Part shown: in pieces, positions 61,329 through 64,000 of the stretch
How the letters are laid out: the number at the start of each line of letters is the position of its first letter
Position numbering within the stretch: the stretch's first letter is position 1
DNA from: Mariprofundus sp. KV
GTDB lineage: Bacteria; Pseudomonadota; Zetaproteobacteria; Mariprofundales; Mariprofundaceae
NCBI RefSeq assembly: GCF_013387475.1
Contig: NZ_VWNB01000004.1
Location: 62,001-126,000, forward strand
Length of the DNA stretch: 64,000 nt
Reading direction: 5' to 3'
Translations under genes and position numbers: made by a program
The notes under the pieces: model-generated
The model's input: the letters and a program-made list of their open reading frames with translations, nothing else
Told to the model about the DNA's origin: nothing
The model's database searches: none

Positions 61329-63989
61329 ATGAGCAGGGGTGTGACAGTGAGCAGGTTAGACAAACCAGCGAGTAGTGAAGATCGGCGGCGGCCTTATTTA
61401 TTACCCGTGGCGTTTGCCGGTTTTATCGGTGTTGTCATTTCGTTGTTGCTCTATTTGATGGCAGTTGGGTGGGGTGAAGAGCGCTTGCAGAGGGCGTTTG
61501 TCACCGCTGCGGATGACAGGATTTCATCTCTAAATACGCGTATGGGCTTCAAGCTGCAGCAGCTGAATTCACTGGCTGTCTTCTTTGAGTCATCACAATA
61601 CGTCAGCCCTGAAGAGTTCAGCCATTTTGTATCTCATCTAAGCGAGGATAACGAAGCAGGTTTTGCATATGCCTGGATTCCGCATGTCAGGGACGATGAA
61701 CGCGAGAGTTTTGAAGGCTCACTCAACAGCTCGGGTAAAACAGCCCTTGAAATCAGAGATAAAAAAAATAAAACGATGGTCAGGGCAGCAAGTCGTTCGG
61801 ATTATTTTCCGATTCAATATCTGCAGCCAGAGCAGAAAAGTTGGATGACTATCGGTTATGATCTGGCTACCAATGTGGATATGCAGGAAGCTCTTAATAC
61901 AGCACGCATATCACTTTCTCCACGCGCGTCGTTAGCAGGCGCAATGCAGGATAGATCAGGTGAGACAGGTATCGTGATGTTTGTTCCTGTATTTCACGGT
62001 ATGGTGACACAAGCCAATCAGCACCAGAAATTGCAGGGGTTTGTTGCTGGAGTGTTTAGCCCCGATGCAGTGCTTGCCAAAAGTATCAGTGATTTTGAGC
62101 CTGCCGGGCTGGATCTGGATCTCTTTGATATCTCTACAGAAAGTGCACCGAAACATCTGGCAACCTATACCGCCATAACACGAAATGCTCAGAATAGCTC
62201 TATGCGCGACCATCAAACGCTGCTTAGTCAGGTATTGAGCTACTCCCGGAAAATTGAAGTGGCTGGTAAAACCTGGGAGGTGATTGCGTCGCCGGCCCCT
62301 GCTTTTTTTGAGGGTCAGAAAAACCTCCTGCCCATCTTCATTCTTGGCTTCGGGTTGCTGTTGACTGGTTCCCTCTGTTTGCTGCTCTATTCAACGGTGC
62401 AAAATGCGCATCGGCAGAGGCAGTTTGCAAATGCAGCCATCGCTGCAAAAGAGGCGCTTGAGTGTAGCGAAAAGATGCTAAGTGATGCGCAGGCCATGGC
62501 TAAACTGGGTAACTGGAACTGGGATATTCAGAGTAATGAGCTGCAATGGTCAGATGAGATCTATCGAATCTTCGGTCTACAGCCACAGCAGTTTGGTGCC
62601 TCCTATGAGGCATTTCTCAACAGTGTGCATCCGGATGATCGTGAGATGGTGAATCATGCTACTTCTGCCGCTGTTGAGCATGGTACCCATTACGCAATTG
62701 ATCACAGGATTGTGTTGGCCGATGGCAGTGAACGCTTTGTGCATGAAGAGGGGGGGGCGATTTTTGAGGATGGTAAAGCAGTTCGAATGATGGGTACGGT
62801 TCAGGATATTACTGAACAGAGAGGTCTCGAAGATCAATTGCGTCATGCCCAGAAGATGGAGGCGATCGGCACCCTGGTTGGCGGTATCGCGCATGACTTT
62901 AATAACACGCTGGCGGCCATTCAGGGCAATGTTTATCTGGCCAGAAGGGCTGCTCAGGGTAATGCGGTGGTACTCGATAAGCTTACGGCTGTTGAAAAGA
63001 TGGGTGGCAGAGCAGCGGACATGATCAAGAAGCTGTTGACCTTTGCCCGCAAGGATACGGTCAGTATCGCGACCTTCTCGATGAATGAGCTGGTTGAAGA
63101 GACGGTGATGCTGGCCAGAAGAGGTTTTGCTGAAGATGTTGAGATCAGATGTGAGGTAAGTGATCAGAATCTTCCTGTAGCCGGCGATATTTCACTGCTG
63201 GAACAGGTGATACTGAATCTTCTGAATAATGCCTACGATGCGGTCTCTCAGGTAGAGAGTCCTTTGATAAGCTGTTCGCTGCAGCCATCTCGGGCAGATG
63301 AATTTTTACGCATACGCCATCCCGAGCTTGAGGGTGATGTGTTTGCGCTGTTGGTGATCAGGGATAACGGCTACGGCATTCCGGAGAAGTATCTGAAAAA
63401 TATTTTTGAACCTTTCTTTACCACCAAAGAGGTGGGCAAAGGCACTGGTCTGGGCCTTTCGATGGCTTATGGTGCTATTCACAATCATGGTGGTGTAATT
63501 GAGGTGTCGAGTAAGCAGGGCGAGGGGTGCGAGTTTAAAATCTATCTACCCATCTGCAGTGAGGCCGGAGTGCCGCAAGGCGATGAGCTGATTGATGATG
63601 TGGCGAAAGGAGAGGGTGAGACCATTCTGCTGGTGGATGATCACCATGATATGAGGAGCTCATCGGCAGAGGTTCTGAGTGAACTGGGTTATCAGGTGAT
63701 TGAAGCGGTAGATGGGGAGCAGGCTGTTGAGCTGTTTAATGCCAATCGGGAGCGCCTTGATATTATCATTTCAGATGTTGTGATGCCGAAGATGAGTGGT
63801 ATTGACGCGGTGCGCCATATTCGGGCACTGGGCGGTGATCTTCCCGTTGTTTTTGTATCCGGTTACAGCGAAGAGAAGACCGGACTGGTTGATGGTTCTG
63901 TGGCAAACAGCAGGCTGTTGGCAAAGCCTTACGACGTAGGTGAGTTAAGCCAGTTGCTACGCCGCCTGATCGAGGCCGAAAAAACATGA
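61329..63989 (+). CDS. CHASE-domain hybrid histidine kinase
   Basis: 886 residues from the ATG at 61329; a GTG at 61347 has AGCAGGGG upstream and may be better. Transmembrane helix about 24-46, periplasmic CHASE domain about 70-300 ([18 protein letters not shown] and GIVMFVPVF), helix about 333-354, PAS about 390-495, HisKA with H522 in GGIAHDFNN, HATPase with DNGYGIP and GTGLGLS, receiver with D816 in ISDVVMP. Almost the same kinase-receiver core as the NMT1 kinase at 19500. CHASE domains sense small extracellular molecules. The partner is not nearby. Confidence 0.9.
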   Translation: MSRGVTVSRLDKPASSEDRRRPYLLPVAFAGFIGVVISLLLYLMAVGWGEERLQRAFVTAADDRISSLNTRMGFKLQQLNSLAVFFESSQYVSPEEFSHFVSHLSEDNEAGFAYAWIPHVRDDERESFEGSLNSSGKTALEIRDKKNKTMVRAASRSDYFPIQYLQPEQKSWMTIGYDLATNVDMQEALNTARISLSPRASLAGAMQDRSGETGIVMFVPVFHGMVTQANQHQKLQGFVAGVFSPDAVLAKSISDFEPAGLDLDLFDISTESAPKHLATYTAITRNAQNSSMRDHQTLLSQVLSYSRKIEVAGKTWEVIASPAPAFFEGQKNLLPIFILGFGLLLTGSLCLLLYSTVQNAHRQRQFANAAIAAKEALECSEKMLSDAQAMAKLGNWNWDIQSNELQWSDEIYRIFGLQPQQFGASYEAFLNSVHPDDREMVNHATSAAVEHGTHYAIDHRIVLADGSERFVHEEGGAIFEDGKAVRMMGTVQDITEQRGLEDQLRHAQKMEAIGTLVGGIAHDFNNTLAAIQGNVYLARRAAQGNAVVLDKLTAVEKMGGRAADMIKKLLTFARKDTVSIATFSMNELVEETVMLARRGFAEDVEIRCEVSDQNLPVAGDISLLEQVILNLLNNAYDAVSQVESPLISCSLQPSRADEFLRIRHPELEGDVFALLVIRDNGYGIPEKYLKNIFEPFFTTKEVGKGTGLGLSMAYGAIHNHGGVIEVSSKQGEGCEFKIYLPICSEAGVPQGDELIDDVAKGEGETILLVDDHHDMRSSSAEVLSELGYQVIEAVDGEQAVELFNANRERLDIIISDVVMPKMSGIDAVRHIRALGGDLPVVFVSGYSEEKTGLVDGSVANSRLLAKPYDVGELSQLLRRLIEAEKT

Positions 63990-64000
63990 TGCAATAAAAA

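Noticed and set aside
1-64000. tRNA or rRNA genes
   Set aside because: I saw no cloverleaf with a TTCGA-type arm and CCA-proximal stem, and no rRNA-like stretch; every long interval is coding.

Overview
The window is densely coded chromosomal DNA from a Gram-negative, proteobacteria-like organism of middling GC content. Outer-membrane lipoproteins, a secretin, porin-like barrels, MlaA, RNase G, RsuA/RsmC and an F-type ATPase all point that way. A Zetaproteobacteria (Mariprofundus-like) source is a guess from general gene character; nothing read here proves it. I found no tRNA, rRNA, CRISPR array, prophage or intact insertion sequence.

Layout: (1) 1-3.3 kb: end of a PilS-like kinase, pilR, pilD, coaE and a staphylococcal-nuclease-like protein, all overlapping or close together. 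(2) 3.6-10.8 kb: rho with a long basic N-terminal extension. A minus-strand run follows (HAD nucleotidase, DUF6172, membrane protein, YqaE/Pmp3, PA2778/PA2779-type pair), then a YeeZ-like reductase, a rhodanese and a 42-residue membrane peptide. (3) 10.9-17.1 kb: zincin-like protease, MoxR/DUF58/transglutaminase operon, fabI, aroC. (4) 17.2-25.1 kb, minus strand: MlaA fused to a SPOR-like domain, tas, a giant hybrid kinase with a periplasmic NMT1/Thi5-like domain, a Tsx-like barrel, a nucleobase deaminase, FKBP and FmdB. (5) 25.3-34.1 kb: a second hybrid kinase, then a seven-gene redox/electrophile-detoxification cluster divergent from a LysR regulator, and msrA. (6) 34.4-42.3 kb: an Fo-only ATP synthase operon (atpI-B-E-F), quinone oxidoreductase, cimA, PCD and PBP1A. 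(7) 42.3-52.7 kb: minor pseudopilins, three secreted repeat proteins, an unknown membrane protein and pilM-N-O-Q without pilP. (8) 52.8-64 kb: maf-rng-hemW, polyprenyl synthase, a class III cyclase, a small secreted protein, rsmC-rsuA, a barrel protein and a third hybrid kinase.

The main theme is type IV pili and the cell surface. PilS/PilR and PilD lie at one end and the pilMNOQ machine and minor pilins at the other. A good sigma-54 promoter stands before pilM, so PilR could control it. Between minor pilins and pilM, where pilY1 is often found, are three paralogous secreted proteins. They share a C-H...HGD..G.C module but carry different Asp/Ser/Lys repeat tracts. Each is followed by its own terminator, and the middle one has a class II CRP-type promoter. 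This is the best candidate here for an undescribed system. Other second-look items are the deaminase/Tsx/NMT1-kinase cassette, the MlaA-SPOR fusion, the Fo-only ATPase operon, the missing pilP, and an operator-like inverted repeat before the barrel gene.
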